The notes under the pieces: model-generated | Seen by the model: only the letters and a program-made list of their open reading frames with translations | What the model was told of the DNA's origin: nothing | Databases searched by the model: none | Assembly (NCBI RefSeq): GCF_000185385.1 | Contig: NZ_GL622296.1 | Span: 205,530-269,529, forward strand | DNA from: Lachnoanaerobaculum saburreum DSM 3986 | GTDB lineage: Bacteria > Bacillota > Clostridia > Lachnospirales > Lachnospiraceae | Length of the DNA stretch: 64,000 bases | Direction: 5' to 3' | Made by a program: the position numbers and the translations under genes | Part shown: positions 41,417 through 50,246 of the stretch, piece after piece | Numbering within the stretch: the first letter of the stretch is position 1 | How the letters are laid out: each line of letters opens with the position of its first letter

Positions 41417-41692
41417 TAAAAATATAACCTCCAAAATCAGTTTATAAATAGACCTATGTAAATCTATGGGCAGTACTATATCATAAAATTTTTAACGATG
41501 CAAATTTTAACTGAATTTTACAAAGATTTTAACATTATTTTTTATATATTACTTTAAAAAAAATTGTATAAATATATTAAAATTAAACAATTAATATATT
41601 TTCTCACTTATTTTGTATCTGTATAAAAATACATAAAGAAAAATGCATTTATGACTAATACAATTCTATTTACAAAATCTTTGTATACAATA

Positions 41693-42784
41693 TTATTTAT
41701 ATTCAGATTCTTTTACAATACCGTTTGTTACATTAAACACCTTGCCGATATCCAAAGATTTATTCAAAAAATCTTCAACACCGGTACAGGTAATAAGGGT
41801 CTGTATATGCCTTATAGACTCAAGCAGATGACTTTGACGCTTGCCGTCCAGCTCTGATAACACATCATCAAGCAATAATACCGGAAACTCACCGTATCTG
41901 ACCTTAATAAGCTCTATCTCGGAAAGCTTGAGTGACAGTGCAAGGCTTCTTTGCTGCCCCTGTGAACCGAACTTCTTCAGATCCATTTCATTATTTAAAA
42001 AAAATGAAAAATCATCTCTATGCGGTCCGACATTTGTAGTCTTATACTTTATATCATTTGTCCTTGATTTTCTCAACTCGGCTTCAAAATTATCTTTTTC
42101 TATATTTTTCTCATAGATTACTTTTATCTTCTCACCACCTGTAAGTCTTGAATGTATATCAAAAATAACTTCATTCAGCTTTTTTACAAACTCTTCTCTG
42201 TAAGAAATCAAATCCGTACCATACTTTATAAGCTGCATATCCCAGATGTCTAAAGTATCCTCCAAACCGGTCTTAAAACCTATTTCTTTAAGCAGTTTAT
42301 TTCTTTGCTCAAGAACCTTATTATAAGTTACCAAGGTGGACACATAGACCTTATTCAGCTGACAAAGTTCCATATCTACAAAATTTCTTCTCTCCTTAGG
42401 ACTTCTCTTAATAATATTCAGATCCTCCGGTGAAAAAAACACTACATTACAGGTACCGAAAAGCTCACTCAGCTTTCTGATTGGAATGCCGTTAATGGCC
42501 ACTCCCTTAGCTTTGTTTTTCTTTATATGCATATCCATTCTGACAGACGCATCCATTCTCTTTATCATCAGTTTGATATGTGACTCACCTGCACCAAATC
42601 TTATTATATCCTTATCTTTACTACCTCTATGAGATTTTGAAGTGGTGGCAAGGTATATCGACTCCAAAATATTGGTCTTACCCTGTGCATTGTCGCCATA
42701 GAATATATTTACCCCGGTTGACAGTTTTATATTTAAATTCTCATAGTTTCTGTAGTCCTTAAGCTCCAATGATTCTATAATCAT
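41693..42784 (-). CDS. recF: DNA replication and repair protein RecF
   Basis: SMC-like ATPase that loads RecA at gaps with RecO and RecR. 363 residues: Walker A in FYGDNAQGKTNILESIYLAT (near 30), signature GSQGQQRSLALSLKLSEIEL near 280, Walker B/D-loop VLLLDDVLSELDGKRQ. Overlaps the end of yaaA by 26 bases and shares the dnaA-dnaN-yaaA-recF order of the Firmicutes origin. Start at 42784 (MIIESLELKDYRNYE) is the family start although the Shine-Dalgarno is weak, suggesting coupling to yaaA translation. Confidence 0.98.
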   Translation of the reverse strand: MIIESLELKDYRNYENLNIKLSTGVNIFYGDNAQGKTNILESIYLATTSKSHRGSKDKDIIRFGAGESHIKLMIKRMDASVRMDMHIKKNKAKGVAINGIPIRKLSELFGTCNVVFFSPEDLNIIKRSPKERRNFVDMELCQLNKVYVSTLVTYNKVLEQRNKLLKEIGFKTGLEDTLDIWDMQLIKYGTDLISYREEFVKKLNEVIFDIHSRLTGGEKIKVIYEKNIEKDNFEAELRKSRTNDIKYKTTNVGPHRDDFSFFLNNEMDLKKFGSQGQQRSLALSLKLSEIELIKVRYGEFPVLLLDDVLSELDGKRQSHLLESIRHIQTLITCTGVEDFLNKSLDIGKVFNVTNGIVKESEYK

Positions 42785-42971
42785 TGTTTTCGTATGTGAA
42801 AATATCGCCGTTTCTAAGCTTTTTGCCTCTTCTAAGCTCCACTTCGGAGTTTACCAAAACCTTACCGGCCTGTATTACCATCTTGGCTTCAGATCCCATA
42901 GATACGGCACCTGCAAGCTTCATAGCCTGTTCCAACTTTATATACTCATCTCTGATTCTAACTTCCTGCAT
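42759..42971 (-). CDS. yaaA: S4-domain RNA-binding protein YaaA
   Basis: Small S4 protein (70 residues from the start at 42971) linked to 50S ribosome assembly in Bacillus. The sequence MQEVRIRDEYIKLEQAMKLAGAVSMGSEAKMVIQ then GKVLVNSEVELRRGKKLRNGDIF is the complete S4 fold. AGAGGT precedes this ATG. 7 bases after the dnaN stop and overlapping recF: translationally coupled member of the dnaA operon. Confidence 0.96.
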   Translation of the reverse strand: MQEVRIRDEYIKLEQAMKLAGAVSMGSEAKMVIQAGKVLVNSEVELRRGKKLRNGDIFTYENNDYRIIGA

Positions 42972-42978
42972 AATACCT

Positions 42979-44088
42979 CTATCCGATAAAATTAACCGGC
43001 AATATAAGATATGTGTATGTATTCTCATTATCTCTTATAAAGCAGGGTGACTTTGCATTTGTAAAATATATATCTACAAAATCATCATCAATAACCTTAA
43101 GTGCATCTACAACAAACTTCGGATTGAAAGCAATCTTTAAATCACTTCCGCTTTTTTCAATATTCACCTTTGTATCCATAAATCCAAGTGATGAATTTAC
43201 AGATATTTTGAGCATTCCGTTTTCAATATCAAGTATCATCGGCTTATGCTCATTCTCTCTGATAAGTATCATAGACTGCTCAATAGCACTCTGAAACTTA
43301 AGTCTGCTTACAGTCACCTTGGTGTCATAATCTCTTGAAAGCATACTCTCAATCCTGAAAAATTCACCGTCTAAAATCCTTGACAGCACCAAAGTTCTGT
43401 CAAATTCAAAAAGTATATGATCCTTTGAAAAATATATATTAACATTTTTTTGAGTATCACTGCCTATTATCCTCATAATCTCCTGCAAGGATTTTACAGG
43501 TACCACACATCTATGATCTTCATATTCGCCTATCAGATTAATATTTCTGATGGACATTCTGTGACCGTCCAATGTAACAAACTTTGCTACATTGTCCTTA
43601 ACATCTATAAGCTCACCGCCCATCATTCTGTTTATATCGCTTATTGCTGTAGAAAACTCAGTCTGACGTATAACCTCCTTTAAACTGAACTGTGACATCT
43701 TGATAGAATCATCTCTTTTAATGTTCGGCATCGGAATAAATTCTACCGGGTCGATACCCATAATATTAAATACCGCCTGTTCACATTTGACTGTAGTTTT
43801 AAAGTCTTTGTCAACATCCAGTTCTATCAGAGATTCATTATCCTCAAACTTTCTGACAATTTCAGAAAAAAGCTTTGCATTCAGTACCACACCGCCTTCC
43901 TCGACTATTATTGCATCAACTTCTGTCTGAATTGATAATTCATTATCTGTAGCGTCTAAAACAACTCTGTTATCTGTAGCATTTATAAGTATTGATTCTA
44001 AAATAACACTTGCTGTTTTGGTAGATACAGCTTTCATAACTATACTGAGTGCATTTACCAATTGTGTTTTTTGAAATTTTAAATTCAT
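42979..44088 (-). CDS. dnaN: DNA polymerase III sliding clamp (beta subunit)
   Basis: Ring-shaped processivity clamp for DNA polymerase III. The 369-residue product from 44088 starts MNLKFQKTQLVNALSIVMKAVSTKTASVILESILI and shows the three repeated clamp folds; the C-terminal YTYLILPVNFIG is the usual end with the partner-binding pocket. GGAGGGAAA stands before this ATG; the upstream in-frame ATG at 44130 lacks a binding site. 185 bases after the dnaA stop, across the DnaA-box/trio region. Confidence 0.98.
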   Translation of the reverse strand: MNLKFQKTQLVNALSIVMKAVSTKTASVILESILINATDNRVVLDATDNELSIQTEVDAIIVEEGGVVLNAKLFSEIVRKFEDNESLIELDVDKDFKTTVKCEQAVFNIMGIDPVEFIPMPNIKRDDSIKMSQFSLKEVIRQTEFSTAISDINRMMGGELIDVKDNVAKFVTLDGHRMSIRNINLIGEYEDHRCVVPVKSLQEIMRIIGSDTQKNVNIYFSKDHILFEFDRTLVLSRILDGEFFRIESMLSRDYDTKVTVSRLKFQSAIEQSMILIRENEHKPMILDIENGMLKISVNSSLGFMDTKVNIEKSGSDLKIAFNPKFVVDALKVIDDDFVDIYFTNAKSPCFIRDNENTYTYLILPVNFIG

Positions 44089-44151
44089 TTTCCCTCCGGC
44101 TACAGCAAAAAGTCTGTGTGGCTTCGCCATAGCAAATATTTAAATATATTT

Positions 44152-44182
44152 TAGTATTAGTATTATTATAGGGTGTGGATAA
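44152..44182 (-). other. Putative basal unwinding site (DnaA box, GC step, DnaA-trio-like tract)
   Basis: In the dnaA-to-dnaN direction: perfect box TTATCCACA (44174-44182), CCC, then TATAATAATACTAATACTA (44152-44170). Read as 3'-5' triplets on the complement it gives TAT TAT TAT GAT TAT GAT. This is the arrangement (box, GC-rich step, trio) described as the basal unwinding system between dnaA and dnaN in Bacillus. Function is inferred. Confidence 0.55.
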
Positions 44183-44273
44183 GTGTAAAAGTCTTAAAAC
44201 CCTTGTAAACACTGGATTTTCGGTCGATTTTTGTAAACATGACTATGTTTGCCGACTACCCGTATAATTTGGA

Positions 44274-45662
44274 TTATTGTGGAGAAATCTTTTTTTTGAT
44301 AGTTTCAATCGTTTGATTTAACTCACTGTCGGCAGTAATTCTTTTAGTTATTACATCCTCGGAATTGACTATTGTAGAGTGATCTCTGTCTCCTAAAAAT
44401 TGACCTATCTTTGTCTGTGTGTCATTAGTCATTTTCCTGCAAAGATATACTGTAATATGTCTGGCAGTGGCTACAGGTTCTTTTCGTCCTTTGGCTTTCA
44501 GCTCCGCTACAGTGATATTGAAGTGATCCGCGACTACGGTAGCAATGTATTCTGAAGTAATTTTGGTAGGCGCATCCGGTGTAATCATGTCTTTAAGCAC
44601 TGATTTTGCCAGATCTATATCTATTTCCTGGTTTTTGTTTAACCTGCTCATAGCATATAGTTTGTTAAGCGCACCCTCAAGCATTCTTATATTGCTCTTT
44701 ATATTGGTAGCAATAAATTGTATTACTTCATTGTCTATGTTTTTGCCGTCTCTTTCTTCTTTGCTGCGAAGTATTGCCATTCTGGTTTCAAAGTCCGGAG
44801 AAAAAATCTCTACCGCCACACCCCAGGCAAATCTTGATCGAAGTCTTTCCTCAAGATTTTTCAGTTCCATTGGAGGTTTATCTGAGGAAAGTATAATTTG
44901 TTTTTTTTGTTCGTACAGTGCGTTAAAGGTATGGAAAAGCTCCTCCTGTATAGCATCCTTACCGCCGATGAACTGAATATCGTCTATCAAAAGTACATCA
45001 ACATTGCGATATTTTGCACGATACTCCGCCAAATTGCTGTTTTTAAGTGCATCAATGTATTCATTTAAGAATTTTTCACTGCTGACATATAAAATATTGG
45101 CATCAGGGTTATGCTCCAATATATAGTGTGCAATGGAGTGCATCAGGTGAGTTTTTCCAAGACCGACACCTCCATATATAAAGAAAGGATTATAGTGTTC
45201 ACCGGGATTTTGGCTTCCGGGTGATTCGGCTACAGCTATAGCGGTTGCATGTGCCAGATCATTACTTTTACCTACGACAAAGGTGTCAAAGGTGTATGCA
45301 GGGTTTAGATTGGAGCTTAAAAGCTTCAGATCGTTTACAGGATGCCTCTTGTTGTCTATTAACTTTTTTTGGACTTTTTTTGATTCCTGTTCTTTTTTTT
45401 CTTTAAAAACAACATTACACCTGATAAAGGTAATTTCCTCTATAGCAACTGCTAAAGATAAGGAATATTTTTTTGTAACATAAGTTTTAAAAGGCATCGA
45501 AGGAACCGTGATAATAAGTGTGAAATTTCCCCTTGAGTCCTTCTCAATAGATGTAGGAATCATGGGTTTTATCCACGTATTGAATGATACAGGGGAAAGT
45601 TCATAATCATCTCTTAAAAAAGTGATTATTTTTTCCCAACCGGATTTTATCTTATCTATCAT
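44274..45662 (-). CDS. dnaA: Chromosomal replication initiator DnaA
   Basis: AAA+ initiator that binds DnaA boxes and opens oriC. 462 residues: domain I (WEKIITFLRDDYELSPVSFNTWIKPM), domain III with Walker A FIYGGVGLGKTHLMHS near 165, Walker B VLLIDDIQF and sensor 2, and domain IV HTH with GDRDHSTIVNS near 433. Shine-Dalgarno AAGGAG before the ATG. Promoter at 45699-45727. Boxes on both sides (45753-46064 and 44174) allow autoregulation. Confidence 0.99.
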   Translation of the reverse strand: MIDKIKSGWEKIITFLRDDYELSPVSFNTWIKPMIPTSIEKDSRGNFTLIITVPSMPFKTYVTKKYSLSLAVAIEEITFIRCNVVFKEKKEQESKKVQKKLIDNKRHPVNDLKLLSSNLNPAYTFDTFVVGKSNDLAHATAIAVAESPGSQNPGEHYNPFFIYGGVGLGKTHLMHSIAHYILEHNPDANILYVSSEKFLNEYIDALKNSNLAEYRAKYRNVDVLLIDDIQFIGGKDAIQEELFHTFNALYEQKKQIILSSDKPPMELKNLEERLRSRFAWGVAVEIFSPDFETRMAILRSKEERDGKNIDNEVIQFIATNIKSNIRMLEGALNKLYAMSRLNKNQEIDIDLAKSVLKDMITPDAPTKITSEYIATVVADHFNITVAELKAKGRKEPVATARHITVYLCRKMTNDTQTKIGQFLGDRDHSTIVNSEDVITKRITADSELNQTIETIKKKISPQ

Positions 45663-45698
45663 CCTTTTTACTCCTTTAGGATACTTCTAACTGATTAA

Positions 45699-45727
45699 AG
45701 TATAGCAAAAAAATGTTATCATATCAA
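45699..45727 (-). promoter_or_regulatory. dnaA promoter
   Basis: On the minus strand TTGATA (45722-45727), 17-base spacer, TATACT (45699-45704), 37 bases before dnaA. The first DnaA box (45753) lies 26 bases upstream of the -35. Confidence 0.75.
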
Positions 45728-45752
45728 TGTAAATCACAGCCGAAAAATAAAG

Positions 45753-46064
45753 TTATCCACATAAATGTTCACAAAAATATGGATAACTTAGTTTATAAAT
45801 ATATATCCTCAAATTATCCATAGTATTTTGTGGTTAAAAAGTGGGTGTAAATATACTTATACACAGAGTGTGGAAAACAATGTTGACAACATGAATGGCT
45901 TAAAATAAGCCGTTGGAGAGGATATCAACATAGCGATGAGCAAAGTTATCCACAAGTTATCAACAAAATGTGGATAACTAAGTTATTAACAGTTAACTGT
46001 GGAGAGCGATTTTAAAACTTGTAAATGTGGATAATTATGTTGAAAAGTTTTTTTATGTGGATAA
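45753..46064. other. oriC: cluster of DnaA boxes upstream of dnaA
   Basis: Perfect boxes on the two strands at 45753-45761, 45946-45954, 45969-45977, 46026-46034 and 46056-46064; near-consensus sites include TTATCCATA (45814-45822), TTATACACA (45857-45865), TTATCAACA (45957-45965) and TTATTAACA (45983-45991). The region is AT-rich with no gene. Together with 44174 this is a bipartite origin around dnaA, as in Bacillus. Confidence 0.92.
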
Positions 46065-46250
46065 ATTTCAAACTTTTTTCTTCCTATTATATGGTGAAAG
46101 ATACATATGAAAGAGTTGATATTAAAAACTGCCCGGTATCAGGTAATAATACTTGCTGAATTATAATAAAATTATTGATAACAAGGAGGTTTAAAGTTAT
46201 AATATTAAGTGCATTATATCCAATAGGAGTAGTAGCGAGAGGAGAAAAAA

Positions 46251-46880
46251 ATGAAGAGAGATTCTTATCAAAAGACAAGGAAAATGGTGATTATGGCTAT
46301 CTTTATAGCAATCATTATAATTCAGACACTGATACCTATTTTAGGGTTCATACCACTTGGAATAATGAATGCGACAATCATTCATGTCACTGTAGCTATA
46401 GGTGCCATTTTGCTTGGTGTAAAAGAGGGTGCGGGACTGGGATTTGTATTTGCACTTGGCAGTATGTGGAAGAATACATTTATGCCGAACCCTACATCAT
46501 TTTGTTTTTCACCGTTTGCACCGGCGATAGCAGGATATACAGGCGGAATAAGATCAATTATTGTATGCTTTGTTCCAAGAATACTTGTAGGTGTGGTGGC
46601 GGCACTTGTATTTAGTGCTGTCAGAAAAACCGGAAAAGTAAAGTTGGCACTGGCGGTATCCGGAGCTATGGCGGCGGTTACCAATACTATTTTGGTAATG
46701 AGCGGTATTTACTTCCTATTTGGACAACACTATGCTTCTGCAACAGGTAGAGAGTTGTCACAGCTTCCATATGTGATAGTAGGTATTATAGGCACACAGG
46801 GAGTGGCTGAGGCAATAGTGTCAGCAATTTTGACTTTAGCAATAGCAGGAACATTATTAAAAATCAGTGAAGAAAGATAA
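46251..46880 (+). CDS. ECF transporter S component (PanT-like)
   Basis: Membrane substrate-binding subunit of an energy-coupling-factor vitamin importer; needs the shared EcfA/A'/T module encoded elsewhere. 209 residues with about six helices and family features ILGFIPLGIMNATIIHVTVAIGAILLG, GLGFVFALGSMWKN and FSPFAPAIAGY. The pattern resembles the pantothenate-type S component, but substrate is uncertain. GAGAGGAG precedes the ATG. A second Shine-Dalgarno-like GGAGG at 46184 has no following gene. It sits between oriC and rpmH. Confidence 0.82.
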   Translation: MKRDSYQKTRKMVIMAIFIAIIIIQTLIPILGFIPLGIMNATIIHVTVAIGAILLGVKEGAGLGFVFALGSMWKNTFMPNPTSFCFSPFAPAIAGYTGGIRSIIVCFVPRILVGVVAALVFSAVRKTGKVKLALAVSGAMAAVTNTILVMSGIYFLFGQHYASATGRELSQLPYVIVGIIGTQGVAEAIVSAILTLAIAGTLLKISEER

Positions 46881-46885
46881 ATCTA

Positions 46886-46914
46886 TTGACTTGAGAGGCT
46901 TCTTTTAATATAAT
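46886..46914 (+). promoter_or_regulatory. rpmH promoter
   Basis: TTGACT (46886-46891), 17-base spacer, TATAAT (46909-46914), followed by a 82-base leader before the ATG of rpmH. Confidence 0.8.
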
Positions 46915-46996
46915 ACTAGGGTGCGTTCTTTAGAAAGTGAAGAACATAGACTTGAGAAAGACTAGAAAATGAAAAGAAGTAAGGAGGTGCCGGATC

Positions 46997-47131
46997 ATGA
47001 AAATGACATTTCAACCTAAGAAGAGACAAAGATCTAAGGTTCACGGTTTTAGAGCAAGAATGAGTTCTGCCGGTGGTAGAAAAGTTTTAGCTGCCAGAAG
47101 AGCAAAAGGAAGAGCCAGATTATCAGCTTAA
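46997..47131 (+). CDS. rpmH: 50S ribosomal protein L34
   Basis: 44-residue basic ribosomal protein, [20 protein letters not shown]... ending [10 protein letters not shown], exactly the L34 pattern. AAGGAGG stands at 46981-46987, ten bases before the ATG. It heads the rpmH-rnpA-yidD-yidC-jag block and is the marker that fixes the origin arrangement. A stem-loop at 47202 separates it from rnpA. Confidence 0.99.
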   Translation: MKMTFQPKKRQRSKVHGFRARMSSAGGRKVLAARRAKGRARLSA

Positions 47132-47201
47132 AAAAATAAGGCAATAGCCAAAACAGATAGTGCTACTTTGTAGCAAAGGGTTTATCTGTCGAAGATTACG
47201 T

Positions 47202-47228
47202 AGGGATAGTCTTATGACTATCCCTTTA
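47202..47228 (+). terminator. Stem-loop between rpmH and rnpA
   Basis: Perfect 10-bp arms AGGGATAGTC (47202-47211) and GACTATCCCT (47216-47225) with a TTAT loop and TTAGTTT after. Probably an attenuator that gives more L34 than RnpA. Confidence 0.6.
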
Positions 47229-47317
47229 GTTTACGGCAGTATCAGTTTGGGATTAACAAATTTTAACCCAATATCAGTATATAGTTATATATGATGCAGA
47301 TGCATTAAGGAGTTTGT

Positions 47318-47671
47318 GTGAAGAATTTTCCGTCTTTAAAGAGTAATACTGATTTTCAAAGGGTGTATAAGAATGGAAAGTCATATGCCAATAAAGCTCT
47401 TGTCATGTATGTATATGAGAATGCTCTTACCTATAACAGAATAGGTATATCAGTTTCAAAGAAAAACGGAAACAGTGTGGTCAGACATACATTTGTAAGA
47501 AAGCTTAGAGAGATTTTTAGGCTGAATAAGATAGAGAAAAAGGGATTAGATATAATAGTAGTAGTTCGAGTAGGTGCAGATGTGAAGGATTATCATAAAC
47601 TTGAAAGTGCCTATTTACATTTGCTAAAATCACATAGACTGGATAAAGAAGATGTTGAAGAAAATAAATAG
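47318..47671 (+). CDS. rnpA: Ribonuclease P protein component
   Basis: Protein cofactor of RNase P, which cuts the 5' leader of tRNA precursors. 117 residues with the RNR motif region ([16 protein letters not shown]) and central [29 protein letters not shown]. The start is GTG at 47318 with AAGGAG upstream. Its 3' end overlaps yidD by 20 bases, a common arrangement. Confidence 0.97.
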   Translation: MKNFPSLKSNTDFQRVYKNGKSYANKALVMYVYENALTYNRIGISVSKKNGNSVVRHTFVRKLREIFRLNKIEKKGLDIIVVVRVGADVKDYHKLESAYLHLLKSHRLDKEDVEENK

Positions 47672-47888
47672 TTTAGTAAAAACAGGAATGATTAAGCTTA
47701 TTAGGTTCTATCAGATATTTTTGTCACCTCTGAAGGTCAGAACACATTGTATTTATACTCCTACCTGTTCACAGTATGCTATAGAAGCTTTAAAAAAGCA
47801 TGGCATAGTCAAGGGGACATGGCTTGGTATTTGGAGAATTTTAAGATGTAATCCTTTTGCAAAAGGTGGTTATGATCCTGTACCATAG
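47652..47888 (+). CDS. yidD: Membrane protein insertion efficiency factor YidD
   Basis: Small membrane-associated protein that helps YidC-dependent insertion. The 78 residues contain the family signature [42 protein letters not shown] with three conserved Cys. ATG at 47652 lies inside the end of rnpA, so translation is coupled. yidC follows 50 bases later. Confidence 0.97.
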   Translation: MLKKINSLVKTGMIKLIRFYQIFLSPLKVRTHCIYTPTCSQYAIEALKKHGIVKGTWLGIWRILRCNPFAKGGYDPVP

Positions 47889-47938
47889 AAAATAATAAGT
47901 TTATTTTAGAAAATCTAATAAATATTGGAGGTATTAGC

Positions 47939-49192
47939 TTGGACATTGTACTATTAACAAAGTCAAGTACGCCTATTATAGGTTGGTTTGCTGAAATACT
48001 TGGATTCATAATGAATCTGATATTTGATATAGGAATAACAAATATCGGTATCGCAATTATTGTATTTACAATAGTGATAAATGTTATAATGATTCCGTTG
48101 ACCATAAAACAGCAAAAATCTCAGAAACTTATGACTGTAATTCAGCCGGAGATAAAGGCTATACAGGATAAGTACAAGGGCAAAACAGATAATGAGTCGG
48201 CAATGAAGATGAATGCTGAGACCAGAGCGGTATACAGTAAGTATGGTACAAGTATGACCGGTGGTTGTCTTCCGCTTCTTATACAGATGCCTATACTGTT
48301 TGGTCTATATCAGGTCATATATAGAATTCCGGCATATGTTACAAGTGTTCGTGGAGTTTTTGAGAATGTAGCCAATTCACTTATGCAACAGCCTGATTAC
48401 ATAAATAAAATCAGTGACATGGCAAAGGCGGTCAGACTTCCTGTAGAGAGCAACGATTATACAATTACAAATAAGGTTATAGATTTATTATATAAGTTTA
48501 CACCTGAGAAGTGGACTAAGCTTGGTGAAACCTTCCCAAGTATGAACGATGTTTTAAATACAAGTGTTCCTCTTATCAAGCAGATGAACTCATTTTTAGG
48601 AATTGACCTGTCTGTAGCACCATGGCAGGGAATGAACCATATAAATATCGCCTGGATCATTCCGATACTTGCCGGTGTTACACAGTTTTTATCTACCAAA
48701 GTGATGACGGTCAATCAACCGCAGAGTTCGGGAAATGAAAGCGATATGGCAAAGCAGATGCAGAGTATGAATACTGTGATGCCGCTTATGTCTGTATTCT
48801 TCTGCTTCACTCTTCCTGCGGGTATCGGTATATATTGGATTGCCTCTGCACTTGCAAGAACAATTATTCAGCTTTTGGTTAATTATCAGTTAAAAGATAT
48901 GGATATCGATAAATTAGTTGAAAATAATCTTGCAAAGCAAAATGCAAAAAGAGCAAAACAGGGTCTTCCGGCACTCAGTGCCAATAAGAAGGTAATTGAG
49001 AATGCAAAGCATATGGATGAGATTGAAAAGCAGGAAAAGGAAAATAAAGCAAAGAGGCATGAAGTGAATGTAAAGAATCTAAAGGATTCTACTGAATATT
49101 ATAATAAGGATGCAAAGCCGGGATCACTTGCTTCTAAAGCGAATATGGTAGCAAAGTACAACGAGAAGCAGAATTCTAAGAAAAATAAATAG
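47939..49192 (+). CDS. yidC: Membrane insertase YidC/Oxa1
   Basis: Inserts membrane proteins with or without Sec. 417 residues; the 60KD_IMP core has about five helices, the hydrophilic groove arginine region, SMTGGCLPLLIQMPILFGLYQVIY, and MNTVMPLMSVFFCFTLPAGIGIYWIASAL. The C-terminal 90 residues are a lysine-rich ribosome-binding tail. No lipoprotein signal is visible. The start is TTG at 47939 (LDIVLLTKSSTPIIGWF), with GGAGG nine bases upstream. Followed by jag at 10 bases. Confidence 0.97.
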   Translation: MDIVLLTKSSTPIIGWFAEILGFIMNLIFDIGITNIGIAIIVFTIVINVIMIPLTIKQQKSQKLMTVIQPEIKAIQDKYKGKTDNESAMKMNAETRAVYSKYGTSMTGGCLPLLIQMPILFGLYQVIYRIPAYVTSVRGVFENVANSLMQQPDYINKISDMAKAVRLPVESNDYTITNKVIDLLYKFTPEKWTKLGETFPSMNDVLNTSVPLIKQMNSFLGIDLSVAPWQGMNHINIAWIIPILAGVTQFLSTKVMTVNQPQSSGNESDMAKQMQSMNTVMPLMSVFFCFTLPAGIGIYWIASALARTIIQLLVNYQLKDMDIDKLVENNLAKQNAKRAKQGLPALSANKKVIENAKHMDEIEKQEKENKAKRHEVNVKNLKDSTEYYNKDAKPGSLASKANMVAKYNEKQNSKKNK

Positions 49193-49202
49193 GAGGAATG
49201 AG

Positions 49203-50171
49203 ATGGATAGTGCTAGAGTTTCAGCAAGAAATTATGATGAAGCTTTGACAAAGGCCTTGATAGAACTTGGGACCACCAGCGATAATGTAGATATTGAGAT
49301 TATTGAGAGAGGTACAAACGGATTTTTGGGAATCATTGGTGTGAGGCCATGGACACTGAAGGTAACTGTAAAGAAAAAGACTGCAACTGTAGTTAAGGCT
49401 GCATCCGGTAATGTAACATCCAAGTCACCTGAGAAGTTACAAAAATCTCCTATTGAAAAGAAGGATACAGAAAATAAAGAGGTTTTTAAAAAAGAGTCTG
49501 TAGTTGAAAAGAAAGAGTTTAAGACAGAAAAGGCGGCAGTTAAAGAGACTTCTGTAGTTAAAGAAAGTGTTGAAGAAAAGCTCACAGCACCTGTAGATGA
49601 GTACACTAAGTTCTATGGTGAAGATAATGATGAAAGTTTTGCTAAGAAGATACTCACTAATGATGAGTTGGAGGCTGTTAGAGGTGAAGCAGACAGCTTT
49701 TTGAAAGATTTATTTAATGCTATGAATTTGCCGGCACATGCAAATTATAATTTCTCATTTAAAACAAATGAGCTTTCTATAGTGATAGAGAGTGAAGAGG
49801 ACTTAGGTGTATTGATTGGGAAAAGAGGTCAGACGCTTGATTCATTGCAGTATATTTTAAGTCTTGTGGTGAATAAGAGCAGTGAAAACTATATAAGAAT
49901 CAAGCTTGATACTGAGAACTACAGAAAAAAGAGAAAAGAAAAGCTTGAGCTGCTTGCAAAGAATATAGCATCCAAGGTAAAGAAAACAGGCAGATTTACA
50001 GAGCTGGAGCCTATGAATGCGTATGAAAGAAGAATCATTCATGCGGCATTACAGAGTGACAATATGGTGTCAACAAAGAGTGTGGGCGAAGAGCCTTTCA
50101 GGCATATTACAGTCTATCCGAAGAAAAGTTTTAAACAAAATAAAAGAAGCCCTAAAAGGGAAATACAATAA
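49203..50171 (+). CDS. jag: RNA-binding protein KhpB (Jag)
   Basis: RNA-binding protein linked to cell elongation in streptococci. 322 residues in three parts: N-terminal Jag-N (ARNYDEALTKALIELGTTSDNVDIEII..., RGTNGFLGIIGVRP), a Lys/Glu/Val-rich linker of low complexity (about 65-135), then KH (LVIGKRG-type VLIGKRGQTLDSLQYI near 200) and R3H (ERRIIHAALQSD near 280) domains. 10 bases after yidC. The stem-loop at 50186 ends this unit. Confidence 0.96.
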   Translation: MDSARVSARNYDEALTKALIELGTTSDNVDIEIIERGTNGFLGIIGVRPWTLKVTVKKKTATVVKAASGNVTSKSPEKLQKSPIEKKDTENKEVFKKESVVEKKEFKTEKAAVKETSVVKESVEEKLTAPVDEYTKFYGEDNDESFAKKILTNDELEAVRGEADSFLKDLFNAMNLPAHANYNFSFKTNELSIVIESEEDLGVLIGKRGQTLDSLQYILSLVVNKSSENYIRIKLDTENYRKKRKEKLELLAKNIASKVKKTGRFTELEPMNAYERRIIHAALQSDNMVSTKSVGEEPFRHITVYPKKSFKQNKRSPKREIQ

Positions 50172-50185
50172 AAACCGGTCTTGTG

Positions 50186-50227
50186 AAAGAGGGCTGTTGA
50201 TAACATAGTTATTGATGGCTCTCTTTT
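50186..50227 (+). terminator. Stem-loop after jag
   Basis: AAAGAGGGC... and ...GGCTCTCTTTT arms with a long imperfect stem and T run, just past jag and before mnmE. Probably a partial terminator. Confidence 0.6.
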
Positions 50228-50246
50228 AGTATTATTATGGAGGAAT

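Noticed and set aside
46065-46250. Riboswitch in front of the ECF S component
   Set aside because: I looked for a known aptamer pattern and saw no diagnostic core; left unassigned.
46175-46615. 146-codon open frame overlapping the ECF S component
   Set aside because: Cysteine- and tyrosine-rich shadow of the transporter in another frame, although GGAGG lies in front of it.
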